A stretch of DNA of 64,000 bases from Streptomyces rubiginosohelvolus (GTDB lineage: Bacteria > Actinomycetota > Actinomycetes > Streptomycetales > Streptomycetaceae): contig NZ_BMTW01000003.1 in NCBI RefSeq assembly GCF_014649875.1, positions 62,001 through 126,000 on the forward strand, written 5' to 3'. The notes below the pieces were generated by a model. The model made no database searches. It had not been told where the DNA came from and worked only from the letters and a program-made list of their open reading frames with translations. Of the stretch, positions 25,806 through 33,859 are shown one piece after another. The translations under genes were made by a program, and so were the position numbers. Each line of letters begins with the position of its first letter. Within the stretch, counting starts at the first letter, position 1.

Positions 25806-26888
25806 GTGCGCATCTCGCAGGACTTCGCCCCGACGGGCCCGGACGCCGCGACGGCGGCCCGCCGTCGCCCGGCCCGGGGCAGGGCTGCCGCCGCGCTCAC
25901 CGCCGCCGTCGCCTTCGCCGTGGTCCTGACCGGCTGCGGCGGCGGGAGCGACGCGGCGCCGAAGTCCGCGTCCGCGAAGAGCTCCGCCGACGCGGACCGG
26001 GTCGAGCCGCTGGCCGGTGCGCCCGCGCCGAAGCTGCCGGTGACGGTCGACTCGGCGGACGGCAAGAAGGTCACGATCGACTCCACCGACCGGATCGTGC
26101 CGCTGACGGGGTCGCTGAGCGAGATCGTCTTCACCCTCGGCTTCGGCAAGCAGGTCGTCGCCCGGGACATCACCGCCACCTTCGAACAGGCGGAAAAGCT
26201 CCCGGTGGTGACCCGGGCCCACGACGTCTCGGCGGAGAGCGTCCTCTCCCTGAAGCCGACGATCGTGCTGGCCGACACCACCACGGGACCGTCCGAGGCC
26301 ATCGACCAGATCCGGGACGCGGGCATCCCGCTGCTGGTCGTCGAACCCGCCAAGGGACTGTCCGACGTGGGCCGCCGGATCGACACCGTCGCCGAGGCCC
26401 TCGGCGTACCGTCGGCCGGCACGGAGCTCAAGGAGCGCACCGAGAAGCGGATCGCCGACGTCCAGAAGTCCATCCCGGACCGCACCGACGGCAAGAAGCC
26501 CCGGGTCGCCTTCCTCTATCTGCGCGGCTCGGCCTCCGTCTATCTGCTGGGCGGCGCGGAGTCCGGGGCCAGTTCGCTGCTGGAGGCGGCGGGCGCGGTC
26601 GACGCCGGGAAGGAGTCCGGTCTGGACAAGGACTTCACCGCCATCACCAGCGAGGCCCTCGCCAAGGCCGCCCCGGACGCGATCCTGCTGATGACCAAGG
26701 GGTTCGAGTCGGTCGGCGGCATGGACGGTCTGGTGAAGATCCCGGGCATCGCGGAGACCCCGGCCGGGATGGACCGCCGGGTCGTCACGGTCGACGACGG
26801 CGTGCTGCTGAACTACGGGCCGCGCACCGACCGGGTGCTCACCGAGATTGTCGAGCAGCTGTACGCGAAGGGCGGAAAGGGCCAGTGA
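25806..26888 (+). CDS. hmuT: Heme ABC transporter substrate-binding lipoprotein
   Basis: Extracytoplasmic heme-binding component. The 360-residue protein has an unusually long, basic N-region, then a signal helix ending in the lipobox LTGC. The mature part is a class III (helical-backbone) binding protein: RIVPLTGSLSEIVFTLGFGKQVVARD, LKPTIVLADTTTGP and FLYLRGSASVYLLGG are typical of HmuT. The conserved His/Tyr heme ligands cannot be assigned by eye, although Y in FLYLRG and RDITAT are near the expected places. It starts at GTG 25806. The stop overlaps the permease start by GTGA, so hmuTUV are translated as a coupled unit. Confidence 0.92.
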   Translation: MRISQDFAPTGPDAATAARRRPARGRAAAALTAAVAFAVVLTGCGGGSDAAPKSASAKSSADADRVEPLAGAPAPKLPVTVDSADGKKVTIDSTDRIVPLTGSLSEIVFTLGFGKQVVARDITATFEQAEKLPVVTRAHDVSAESVLSLKPTIVLADTTTGPSEAIDQIRDAGIPLLVVEPAKGLSDVGRRIDTVAEALGVPSAGTELKERTEKRIADVQKSIPDRTDGKKPRVAFLYLRGSASVYLLGGAESGASSLLEAAGAVDAGKESGLDKDFTAITSEALAKAAPDAILLMTKGFESVGGMDGLVKIPGIAETPAGMDRRVVTVDDGVLLNYGPRTDRVLTEIVEQLYAKGGKGQ

Positions 26889-27994
26889 CCACCTCGTACG
26901 AGGAACGCACCGGGTCCGTGGAGAAGTCCCCGGACGGGCCGGTGGCGAAAGCCGCCCCCAAGTCCTCGCGCAGCACGGCGTATCTGCTCACCGTCGGGCT
27001 CTCCCTCGCCCTGCTCGCCGGATGTCTGCTGTCGGCGGCGATCGGCGCGTACAACATCCCGCTCGGGGACGTCCTGTCCTCCGTGCAGCACCGGATCGGG
27101 CTCGGCGGGCAGGCACTGGACCGGGTCGGCGAGAGCGTCCTGTGGAACGTGCGGCTCCCCCGGGTCGCCCTCGCTGTGCTCGTCGGCGCGTCGCTCGGCT
27201 GCGCGGGCGCCCTGATGCAGGGCGTGTTCGGCAATCCGCTCGCCGAACCCGGCGTGATCGGGATCTCGGCGGGCGCGGCGGTCGGCGCGGTCGCCTCGAT
27301 CGCGCTCGGCCTGACCTTCTTCGGCAACTGGACCATCACCGTCTTCGCGTTCATCGCGGGACTGGCCACCGTGCTGCTCGTCTACGCGCTGTCCCGCTCC
27401 GGCGGCCGGACCGAAGTGGTCACGCTGATCCTCACCGGTATCGCCGTCAACGCCTTCGCGGGCGCGCTGATCGGGCTCTTCATCTTCTTCGCGGACAACG
27501 CTCAGATCACCCAGATCACCTTCTGGCAGCTCGGTTCGCTCTCCCAGGCGACCTGGCCCAAGGTGCTGGCCGTGCTGCCGTGCGCGCTGGCCGGGCTGCT
27601 CATCGCCCCGTTCTACTCCCGCAAGCTGGACCTGCTGGCCCTCGGCGAACGGCCCGCCCGGCACCTGGGCGTGGACGTGGAGCGGCTGCGGATCGTGCTG
27701 GTGCTGGTGGTGGCGCTGCTGACGGCCGCCGCGGTCGCCGTGGCCGGGATCATCTCCTTCGTCGGGCTGCTCGTCCCGCATCTGCTGCGGATGGCGAACG
27801 GCCCCGGTCACCGCTTCCTCGTCCCGGGCAGCGCGCTCGGCGGCGCCCTGGTCCTGGTGGCGGGCGACCTCGCGGCCCGGACGGTGGCGGCCCCGGCCGA
27901 ACTGCCGCTCGGGGTGCTGACCGCGCTCTTCGGCAGCCCGTTCTTCTTCTGGCTGCTGCGCAGGACCCGTCGTAAGCAAGGTGGTTGGGCATGA
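26885..27994 (+). CDS. hmuU: Heme ABC transporter permease (FecCD/BtuC family)
   Basis: Membrane channel of the heme importer, 369 residues with about ten hydrophobic helices after a 35-residue cytoplasmic tail. BtuC-family landmarks are present: WNVRLPRVALAVLVGASLGCAGALMQGVFGNPLAEPGVIGISAGAA, the gate region FWQLGSLSQATW, and the cytoplasmic coupling loop LGERPARHLGVDVERLR. The sequence ends with PHLLRMANGPGHRFLVPGSALGGA. It starts inside the hmuT stop codon and overlaps the hmuV start by ATGA. Confidence 0.93.
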   Translation: MTTSYEERTGSVEKSPDGPVAKAAPKSSRSTAYLLTVGLSLALLAGCLLSAAIGAYNIPLGDVLSSVQHRIGLGGQALDRVGESVLWNVRLPRVALAVLVGASLGCAGALMQGVFGNPLAEPGVIGISAGAAVGAVASIALGLTFFGNWTITVFAFIAGLATVLLVYALSRSGGRTEVVTLILTGIAVNAFAGALIGLFIFFADNAQITQITFWQLGSLSQATWPKVLAVLPCALAGLLIAPFYSRKLDLLALGERPARHLGVDVERLRIVLVLVVALLTAAAVAVAGIISFVGLLVPHLLRMANGPGHRFLVPGSALGGALVLVAGDLAARTVAAPAELPLGVLTALFGSPFFFWLLRRTRRKQGGWA

Positions 27995-28830
27995 GGACGC
28001 TGAGAGATCTGTTCGCGGTACGCACCCGGGAGCTGCCCTCGCCCGTCGCGCCCGGCTCCCCCGCCGTCGAGGCCGCCGGGCTCTCGGTCCGCCTCGGGCA
28101 GCGGCAGGTGCTGGACTCCGTCGACCTGACCGCGCACGCCGGGGAGGTGGTCGCCCTGGTCGGGCCGAACGGGGCCGGCAAGTCGACGCTGCTGGCCGCG
28201 CTCGCCGCCGATCTGGCCCCCGCGGGCGGCGAGGTGCGGATCGACGGCCGCCCGGCCGCCGCGTGGTCCGCGCCCGAACTGGCGCTGCGCCGCTCGGTGC
28301 TGCCGCAGTCGGCCGTGCTGTCCTTCCCGTTCCCGGTGGAGGACGTCGTACGGATGGGGCGGGCGCCCTGGGCGGGTACGGAGCGGGAGGACGAGGACGA
28401 CGCGGCGGTGGCCGCGGCGATGGCGGCGACCGAGGTGACCCGGTTCGCGGCCCGCCCGTTCTCGGCGCTGTCGGGCGGGGAGAAGGCGCGGGTGGCGCTG
28501 GCCCGGGTGCTGGCGCAGCGGGCCCCTCTGATGCTGCTCGACGAGCCGACCGCCGCCCTGGACCTGCGCCACCAGGAGCTGGTGCTGCGGATCTGCCGGG
28601 AGCGGGCCGCCGCCGGGGACGCGGTGGTCGTCGTCCTGCACGATCTGGGTCTCGCCGCGGCGTACGCGGACCGGGCCGCCGTGCTGCACGACGGGCGGAT
28701 CGCGGAACTGGGCCCGCCGGAGACGGTGTTCAGCGGCGAACTGCTCGGCGAGGTCTACCGGCAGCCGGTGGAGGTCTTCCCCCATCCGCGTACGGGCACA
28801 CCGCTGATCGTGCCGGTACGTCAGAACTGA
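27991..28830 (+). CDS. hmuV: Heme ABC transporter ATPase
   Basis: ATPase driving heme import. In 279 residues it shows Walker A GPNGAGKST, Q-loop region LPQSAVLSFPFPVEDVV (typical of the heme/siderophore/B12 group), signature LSGGEKARVALAR, Walker B LMLLDEPTAALDL and H-loop VVLHDLGLAAAYADR. The C-terminus (VYRQPVEVFPHPRTGTPLIVP) matches HmuV. ATG 27991, 6 bp after AAGGTGG, is preferred to the TTG at 27985. It is the last clear member of the hmuTUV operon. Confidence 0.93.
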   Translation: MRTLRDLFAVRTRELPSPVAPGSPAVEAAGLSVRLGQRQVLDSVDLTAHAGEVVALVGPNGAGKSTLLAALAADLAPAGGEVRIDGRPAAAWSAPELALRRSVLPQSAVLSFPFPVEDVVRMGRAPWAGTEREDEDDAAVAAAMAATEVTRFAARPFSALSGGEKARVALARVLAQRAPLMLLDEPTAALDLRHQELVLRICRERAAAGDAVVVVLHDLGLAAAYADRAAVLHDGRIAELGPPETVFSGELLGEVYRQPVEVFPHPRTGTPLIVPVRQN

Positions 28831-28967
28831 GGCGGTTCCAGGGGGTGTCCGGCCGGCAGGTCACGGTGTGGACGCTGTATCCGGTCCGCGCCCGCACGCC
28901 CGTCGCGGCCCCGGTAGGGTTTCGACGGTCAGTGCGGGCGACGGATGCAGAAGGCGCAGAGCAACGG

Positions 28968-29990
28968 ATGACGAGACACCCTGGGCTGGGTCGGCTGACG
29001 GCGGGGCTCGCGACGGCGACGGTGCTGTGCGTGACGGCGACCGGCTGTGTGACGGTGCACGGGGAGCTGGAAGTGCTGCCGGGGGCGAAGAAGTCCGAGG
29101 CCGCCCAGGCGCTCAAGGACTTCACCGACGCCTACAACGCGGCGGACAAGGCGTTCGATCCGGCGCTGGACGCGGACCGGGTGACGGGTTCGCTCGGCGC
29201 GATCAATCAGGCCGGGTTGAAGGCCCGGCAGACGTACAACCCCGACGGGAACAAGGCGCACAAGCCGTTGGTGCTGGACGACGCGACGTACGTCATCCCC
29301 AAGAAGGCGGGCTGGCCCCGCTGGTTCCTCGCGGACACCGACTCGAACCGGGACCAGGACGGCGGAAAGCTGGACACCCGCTGGCTGGTGGTGTTCGTGC
29401 GGACGGGCCCCGACGCGCTGTGGAAGGCGGCCTACCTCGGGGTTCTCCCGGCCTCCCAGGTGCCGGAGTTCGCCCTGGACGGGGACGGGCTCGCGACCCC
29501 GGTGAAGCCGCAGGACGACGAGCTGGCCGTGGCACCGGCGGACCTGAGCGCCTCGTACACGGGCTATCTGCAGAACGGCTCCCCGGACGTGTTCACCCCT
29601 TCCACGTCGACCTCCGGCTGGCGCGAGACGCGCCGCACCACACGGCGGGCGGGGTTTTCGTACCAGTACATCGACCAGCCGCTCACGGGCAGCACGTTCG
29701 CACCGCTGGGGCTGCGCACCGAGGACGGCGGGGCGCTGGTCTTCTTCACCAGCAAGCACTTCGAACGGCAGGTCGCCGCGAAGGGGCTGCGGCCCGAGGT
29801 CAACCCGGATGTGAAGGCGCTGCTCACCGGCGAGGTGAACAGCACCCTCACCAAGGAGCGCGTCTCCAGCCAGCTGGTGCACGTACCGCCGCGGGCCGCT
29901 GGGGCCGGTTCCGGTGCGGACACGGGCTCCGGCGGCAAGGTGCGGATGCTGAACCGGCTGCCGGGCCTGATCGCGGCGAAGGGCGAGTAG
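28968..29990 (+). CDS. Hypothetical lipoprotein
   Basis: A 340-residue secreted lipoprotein: signal helix LTAGLATATVLCVTATGC with a lipobox at TATGC, then a globular part of alternating strands and loops. Features include an opening helix (EAAQALKDFTDAYNAADKAFD), a WPRWFLADTDSNRDQDGGKLDTRWLVVFVR core and the aromatic motif SYQYIDQPLTGSTFAPLGLR. I do not recognise a named family. It lies 137 bp after hmuV in the same direction, so it might be part of the heme regulon or have its own promoter. The in-frame extension upstream through the hmuV region is spurious. Confidence 0.75.
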   Translation: MTRHPGLGRLTAGLATATVLCVTATGCVTVHGELEVLPGAKKSEAAQALKDFTDAYNAADKAFDPALDADRVTGSLGAINQAGLKARQTYNPDGNKAHKPLVLDDATYVIPKKAGWPRWFLADTDSNRDQDGGKLDTRWLVVFVRTGPDALWKAAYLGVLPASQVPEFALDGDGLATPVKPQDDELAVAPADLSASYTGYLQNGSPDVFTPSTSTSGWRETRRTTRRAGFSYQYIDQPLTGSTFAPLGLRTEDGGALVFFTSKHFERQVAAKGLRPEVNPDVKALLTGEVNSTLTKERVSSQLVHVPPRAAGAGSGADTGSGGKVRMLNRLPGLIAAKGE

Positions 29991-30004
29991 CGCCTCCGCG
30001 CTGC

Positions 30005-30044
30005 TCAGCGGCTCAGCGGCTCAGCGGCTCAGCGGCTCAGCGGC
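30005..30044. repeat. 8-bp microsatellite (TCAGCGGC x5) at the stop codon of the PrimPol-like gene
   Basis: Five perfect tandem copies of TCAGCGGC. On the minus strand each unit contains TGA, and the gene stops at the TGA in the fourth unit (30029-30031). The same unit ends the DHA2 gene at 7235. Confidence 0.92.
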
Positions 30045-30775
30045 CAGGCGATCGCGTCGTGGTCCAGCTCGCTCTGCTCGGCGCTGCCCGCGTACCGGGC
30101 GCAGGCGTCGGTGAGCGTCTCCAGCAGGGTCAGCGGGTCGGGCAGCTCGTGCTCGGGCCCGCGCACCCAGTGGACGTCCAGCTCACCGGGGAGCCGGGCG
30201 GGCGGCAGGAGGACATAGCTGCCCCGGCAGTGCCAGCGCAGGCCCGGGTGGGCGTCCAAGGTCTCGGGGTGGCAGTCCAGCTCGCAGGGCCACCACTCGT
30301 CCTCGTCCTCGGGGGTGCCGCGGGTGGCGGTGAAGAAGAGCAGACGGTCGTCGCCGGACTGCGCGACCGGGCCGACGTCGATCCCCGCGTCGAGAAGACG
30401 CTCCAGGGCGCTGAGGCCGGCGGTGAGCGGGACGTCCAGCACGTCGTGGATCATGCCGGTCGCGGTGATGAAGTTGGCCTCCGGCTGACCGGCGGCCCAG
30501 CGCTCGATCTGGGCCCGGTCGGTGGTCGACTGCGTCTGCCAGGCGAAGGAGACGGGATGCCGGGCGGGGGTGGGACAGCCGATGCGTTCGCACGAACATC
30601 GGTATCCGACGGGGTGGGCAGCGGGCGCGATCGGCATGCCCGCGTCGGCGACGGCCACGAGCATCGCCACCCGGGCCGACTCGTCGGTCTCGGCCCCGGA
30701 TGATTTGGGACGTCGCCGCAGCCACTGGGAGATCCTGCTCTCTGTGCCGCGGAAACGGCCGGAATCGGCGCCCAT
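30029..30775 (-). CDS. PrimPol-like (bifunctional primase/polymerase N-terminal domain) protein, probably degenerate
   Basis: A 248-residue protein resembling the archaeo-eukaryotic primase (PrimPol) fold: a cysteine cluster (YRCSCERIGCPTPARHPVSFAWQT), the TTDRAQIERWAAGQPEANFITATG segment and HDVLDVPLTAGLSALERLL. The canonical motif I has an hDhD pair; here the equivalent reads DVLDV (D-x-x-D). The helicase partner usually fused to such domains is also missing. It is therefore likely not an active primase, and may be a nucleotide-sensing or DNA-binding relative specific to actinomycetes. It is monocistronic, and its C-terminal LSR-stop is encoded by the 8-bp microsatellite. Confidence 0.7.
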   Translation of the reverse strand: MGADSGRFRGTESRISQWLRRRPKSSGAETDESARVAMLVAVADAGMPIAPAAHPVGYRCSCERIGCPTPARHPVSFAWQTQSTTDRAQIERWAAGQPEANFITATGMIHDVLDVPLTAGLSALERLLDAGIDVGPVAQSGDDRLLFFTATRGTPEDEDEWWPCELDCHPETLDAHPGLRWHCRGSYVLLPPARLPGELDVHWVRGPEHELPDPLTLLETLTDACARYAGSAEQSELDHDAIAWPLSR

Positions 30776-30940
30776 CTATCCCCTCACCTCAGCAGTTCAC
30801 CTCAGCGTTGCCTGTCCATGGTCGCACCATCCTGCGGTTCGGGTGGCCAGAGTTCACCAGCGGGGCCGTGTACCACTGCACCGAGTGAGCACCATCACGC
30901 CCGATGTCGCCACATATCGGATACGACGGCGGGTCCGGCG

Positions 30941-31594
30941 TCACGGTCGCGGGGCGAGCCCGCCGACCGCGTACTCGACGATCTCGTCGGCGTACGCGTG
31001 GGTGAGCGGCAGCGTCCGGAGCAGCCAGCGGTGCATCAGCGGGCCGATGAGCAGCTCCAGGGCGATCCGGGGATCGACGTCGGCGCGGACGTCCCCGGCC
31101 TCCTGGGCGGCCCGCAGCCGTGTGACGTACAACGCGAGCTGCGGGTCGAGCAGCTTGTGGACGAATGCGGCGCCGAGCTTGGCGTCCACGATGCCCTCGG
31201 CGGTCAGCGCGCGGGTGGGGGCCTCCAGCACCGGGTCGTTCAGCTCGTCGACGGTGGCCCGCAGGACGAGCTTGAGGTCGGCGACCAGGTCACCGGTGTC
31301 GGGGATGCCCGGCGCCTGCTCTCCTTCGTCCGGCTCACCGGCGGACTCGGACTCGGCCGCGACCCCCTCGGCGGACCGGCCCGCCAGGTCCAGGAAGGCG
31401 TCCATCAGCACGGCGGCCTTGGAGGGCCACCAGCGGTAGATGGTCTGCTTGCCGACCCCGGCACGGGCGGCGATACCCTCGATCGTCGTACGCCGGTACC
31501 CCACCTCCGTGACGAGGGCGAGGGCGGCGTCGAGGATGGCGCGGCGGGAGCGGTCGCTGCGGCGGCTGGAGTCGGGGGCCTTGGTGGGTGCCAT
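30941..31594 (-). CDS. TetR-family regulator
   Basis: A 217-residue repressor. Its HTH domain is RRAILDAALALVTEVGYRRTTIEGIAARAGVGKQTIYRWWPSKAAVL, and the ligand domain (ALELLIGPLMHRWLL) resembles TetR_C_11. ATG 31594 has TAGATT 6 bp upstream (31601-31606) and no Shine-Dalgarno. The -35 position falls within the 12-bp palindrome CGATACGTATCG, so autorepression is likely. It diverges from the dimethylargininase gene, whose promoter could share the operator. Confidence 0.88.
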   Translation of the reverse strand: MAPTKAPDSSRRSDRSRRAILDAALALVTEVGYRRTTIEGIAARAGVGKQTIYRWWPSKAAVLMDAFLDLAGRSAEGVAAESESAGEPDEGEQAPGIPDTGDLVADLKLVLRATVDELNDPVLEAPTRALTAEGIVDAKLGAAFVHKLLDPQLALYVTRLRAAQEAGDVRADVDPRIALELLIGPLMHRWLLRTLPLTHAYADEIVEYAVGGLAPRP

Positions 31595-31600
31595 GCGGCC

Positions 31601-31630
31601 AATCTACCCCGCACGAGCCGATACGTATCG
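31601..31630. promoter_or_regulatory. TetR autoregulatory promoter/operator
   Basis: The minus-strand -10 TAGATT (31601-31606) lies 6 bp before the tetR start codon. The 12-bp perfect palindrome CGATACGTATCG (31619-31630) overlaps the matching -35 region. It contains the same ATACG/CGTAT core seen in the operator at 8867-8885. Confidence 0.6.
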
Positions 31631-31797
31631 TCTTGCAATACCCCGGTGACGTCCTGATGATGTCCTGTGCGGCGTCCGGTGAACCACCCGATCGGATCAC
31701 TGCGGATCCGGCGCGCACGGCGCACCATGGGCTCACGCACAGACCGTGCGCATCCCACCGTTCCGCGGCCCCGGCCGCCGATCGCGAGGAGCCCGAG

Positions 31798-32613
31798 TTG
31801 AACCGTGACGCCACCCCTCGTCGCTACCTGATGTGCGCACCGACGCACTTCCGGGTCACCTACTCCATCAACCCGTGGATGGACCCGTCCAAACCCGTCG
31901 ACCTGCCGCTGGCCCAGACCCAGTGGGAGGACCTGCGCGACCGCTACCGCGCCCTCGGCCACACCGTCGAGCTGCTCACTCCCCGCCCCGACCTGCCCGA
32001 CATGGTCTTCGCCGCCAACGGCGCCACGGTGATCGACGGCCGGGTGCTCGGCGCGCTGTTCGCGTACCGGGAGCGGTTCGAGGAGGCCGGGGCCCACCGG
32101 GACTGGTTCCGGGAGAACGGCTTCGCCGAGGTCCATGAGCCGGAGCACGTCAACGAGGGCGAGGGTGACTTCGCCGTCACCGCCTCCTACCTGCTGGCCG
32201 GGCGCGGCTTCCGCTCCAGCCCGCTGTCGCACATGGAGGCCCAGGAGTTCTTCGGGGTGCCGGTGATCGGCCTCGATCTGGTGGACCCGCGCTACTACCA
32301 CCTGGACACCGCGCTCTGTGTGCTGGACGCGGCGGCCGACGAGATCATGTACTACCCGGACGCGTTCTCCGCGGGCAGCCGGGCGGTGCTGCGCCGGCTG
32401 TTCCCGGACGCGCTGCTGGCCCGGGAGGAGGACGCGGCGGCGTTCGGGCTCAACTCGGTGAGCGACGGGCGTCATGTGCTGCTGCCGCAGGGGGCGACCG
32501 GGCTGCTCGATCCGCTGCGGGACCGGGGCTTCGAACCGATCCCGATGGACCTGGGCGAGCTGCTCAAGGGCGGCGGCAGCGTGAAGTGCTGTACGCAGGA
32601 GCTGCGCGGCTAG
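31798..32613 (+). CDS. ddaH: Dimethylarginine dimethylaminohydrolase (DDAH) / amidinotransferase family
   Basis: Hydrolyses N-omega-methylated arginines to citrulline and methylamines. The 271-residue protein has the guanidine-modifying enzyme fold: MCAPTHFRVTYSINPWMD at the N-terminus, FAANGATVIDG and EGEGDFAVT, the catalytic histidine in YYHLDTALCVLD, and the nucleophile cysteine in the C-terminal KCCTQELRG (C264/C265). It starts at TTG 31798, with GAGGAG 6 bp upstream. Its TAG stop shares CTAG with the TAG stop of the convergent Rsm22-like gene, a 4-bp tail-to-tail overlap. Related enzymes act on arginine itself, so the exact substrate is inferred. Confidence 0.88.
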   Translation: MNRDATPRRYLMCAPTHFRVTYSINPWMDPSKPVDLPLAQTQWEDLRDRYRALGHTVELLTPRPDLPDMVFAANGATVIDGRVLGALFAYRERFEEAGAHRDWFRENGFAEVHEPEHVNEGEGDFAVTASYLLAGRGFRSSPLSHMEAQEFFGVPVIGLDLVDPRYYHLDTALCVLDAAADEIMYYPDAFSAGSRAVLRRLFPDALLAREEDAAAFGLNSVSDGRHVLLPQGATGLLDPLRDRGFEPIPMDLGELLKGGGSVKCCTQELRG

Positions 32614-33617
32614 CCTTCGGTGCCATCGGCGCCTTCCGGCGGCCAGGGTTCGCCCCAGGCGACGTCCCTGGCCGCCCGGTACAGCTCGCCGTGGCGCTTG
32701 CTCACCGTGGCGCGGGCCAGCCCTTCGTCCCGGGTGCACAGCTCCAGCTGGACCAGGCCCTTGCGGATCTGCGGTTTGCGGGTGATCCGGGCGGGCGCCG
32801 GGGCGGCCGGGAAGCGGGTGCCGACGACGTAACTGAACTTCTCGTCCTCGTGGCTCAGCGAGCCGCCCTTGACCTGCCGGTGCAGCGACGAGCGGCTGAC
32901 CCGGGCCGAGAAGTGGCACCAGTCGGCCCCGGGGGTGATCGGGCAGGCGTCGCTGTGCGGGCAGGGGGCCGCGATCCGGAGCCCGGCGGCGATCAGCCGG
33001 TCGCGGGCCTCGATGATCCGGGCGTAGCCGTCGGGGGTGCCGGGCTCGACGATCACCACGGCCTGCCCGGCTGCCGCGGCCGCGTCGACCAGTTCGGTCC
33101 TGGCGGCGGCCGTCAGCTCCTTGAGGACGTAGCTGACGGTGATCAGGTCGGCCGGGGCCAGCTCCAGGGCCGCGCCGATCCGGGCCCGCTCCCAGCGCGC
33201 GTCGCGCAGCGAGGGCACGCCGGACGCCTCGGCCAGCTCACGGCCGAGCGCGAGGGCCGGTTCGGCCCAGTCCAGGACGGTGGTGGCCGGGCCCTCCCAG
33301 GCCCCGGCGACCGCCCAGCTCGCCGCGCCCGTGCCGCCGCCGACGTCGGTGTGGGTGGCCGGCGTCCAGTCGGGCGCGGCCTCGACGAGGGCGTCGAGGG
33401 CGGACCGTACGGCTTCGAAGGTGGCGGGCATCCGGTACGCCGCGTAGGCGACGACGTCGGAGCGGTCCCGCAGGATCGGGGCGTTCGTCGGGGTCTCCCC
33501 GCGGTAGCTGGCGATCAGCCGGTCGACGGCCTGCGTGGCCTGCTTGGGCGGCAGTCCGTCGAGCAGCCCGGCCAGCGCCGCGCGCAGGGACTGTGCGGTG
33601 GGGAGGGTGACGTTCAC
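32610..33617 (-). CDS. Rsm22/METTL17-family small-subunit rRNA methyltransferase-like protein
   Basis: Related to the mitochondrial ribosome assembly factor Rsm22. The 335-residue protein has an SAM-binding segment (THTDVGGGTGAASWAVAG, then VLDWAEPALALGREL) and a cysteine-rich stretch (PCPHSDACPITPGADWCHFSARV). In METTL17 the equivalent cysteines hold an Fe-S cluster. GTG 33617 is chosen because a perfect -10 TACAAT (33624-33629) lies 6 bp upstream, implying a leaderless mRNA; longer in-frame sequence is proline-rich and unsupported. Whether it methylates rRNA in bacteria is not established. Confidence 0.82.
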   Translation of the reverse strand: MNVTLPTAQSLRAALAGLLDGLPPKQATQAVDRLIASYRGETPTNAPILRDRSDVVAYAAYRMPATFEAVRSALDALVEAAPDWTPATHTDVGGGTGAASWAVAGAWEGPATTVLDWAEPALALGRELAEASGVPSLRDARWERARIGAALELAPADLITVSYVLKELTAAARTELVDAAAAAGQAVVIVEPGTPDGYARIIEARDRLIAAGLRIAAPCPHSDACPITPGADWCHFSARVSRSSLHRQVKGGSLSHEDEKFSYVVGTRFPAAPAPARITRKPQIRKGLVQLELCTRDEGLARATVSKRHGELYRAARDVAWGEPWPPEGADGTEG

Positions 33618-33859
33618 CGCCGAATTGTAGGCGGAGGCGACCCGTCGGCCGCATTCCGCTTCCGCCGGGGCGGGAGGGGGTACGCAGGGACGTACGCGAG
33701 CGGGACGGGGCACGGGCCCGGGGCCGGGTGGGCCCGCACCGAGGGTTCACGTAACCGGTACGGAACAGGAATCCGGCGAACTCCACGTGGCCGGAGGCCT
33801 GTTGCTACGCTGGCCCGCGCGTGCACGGCACCAGATCAAGATGGTCCAGCGGGGGAGCC

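Noticed and set aside
25671-26222. Upstream extension of the second HtaA gene
   Set aside because: It would run through the iron box and across hmuT. The signal peptide and ribosome site place the start at 25670.
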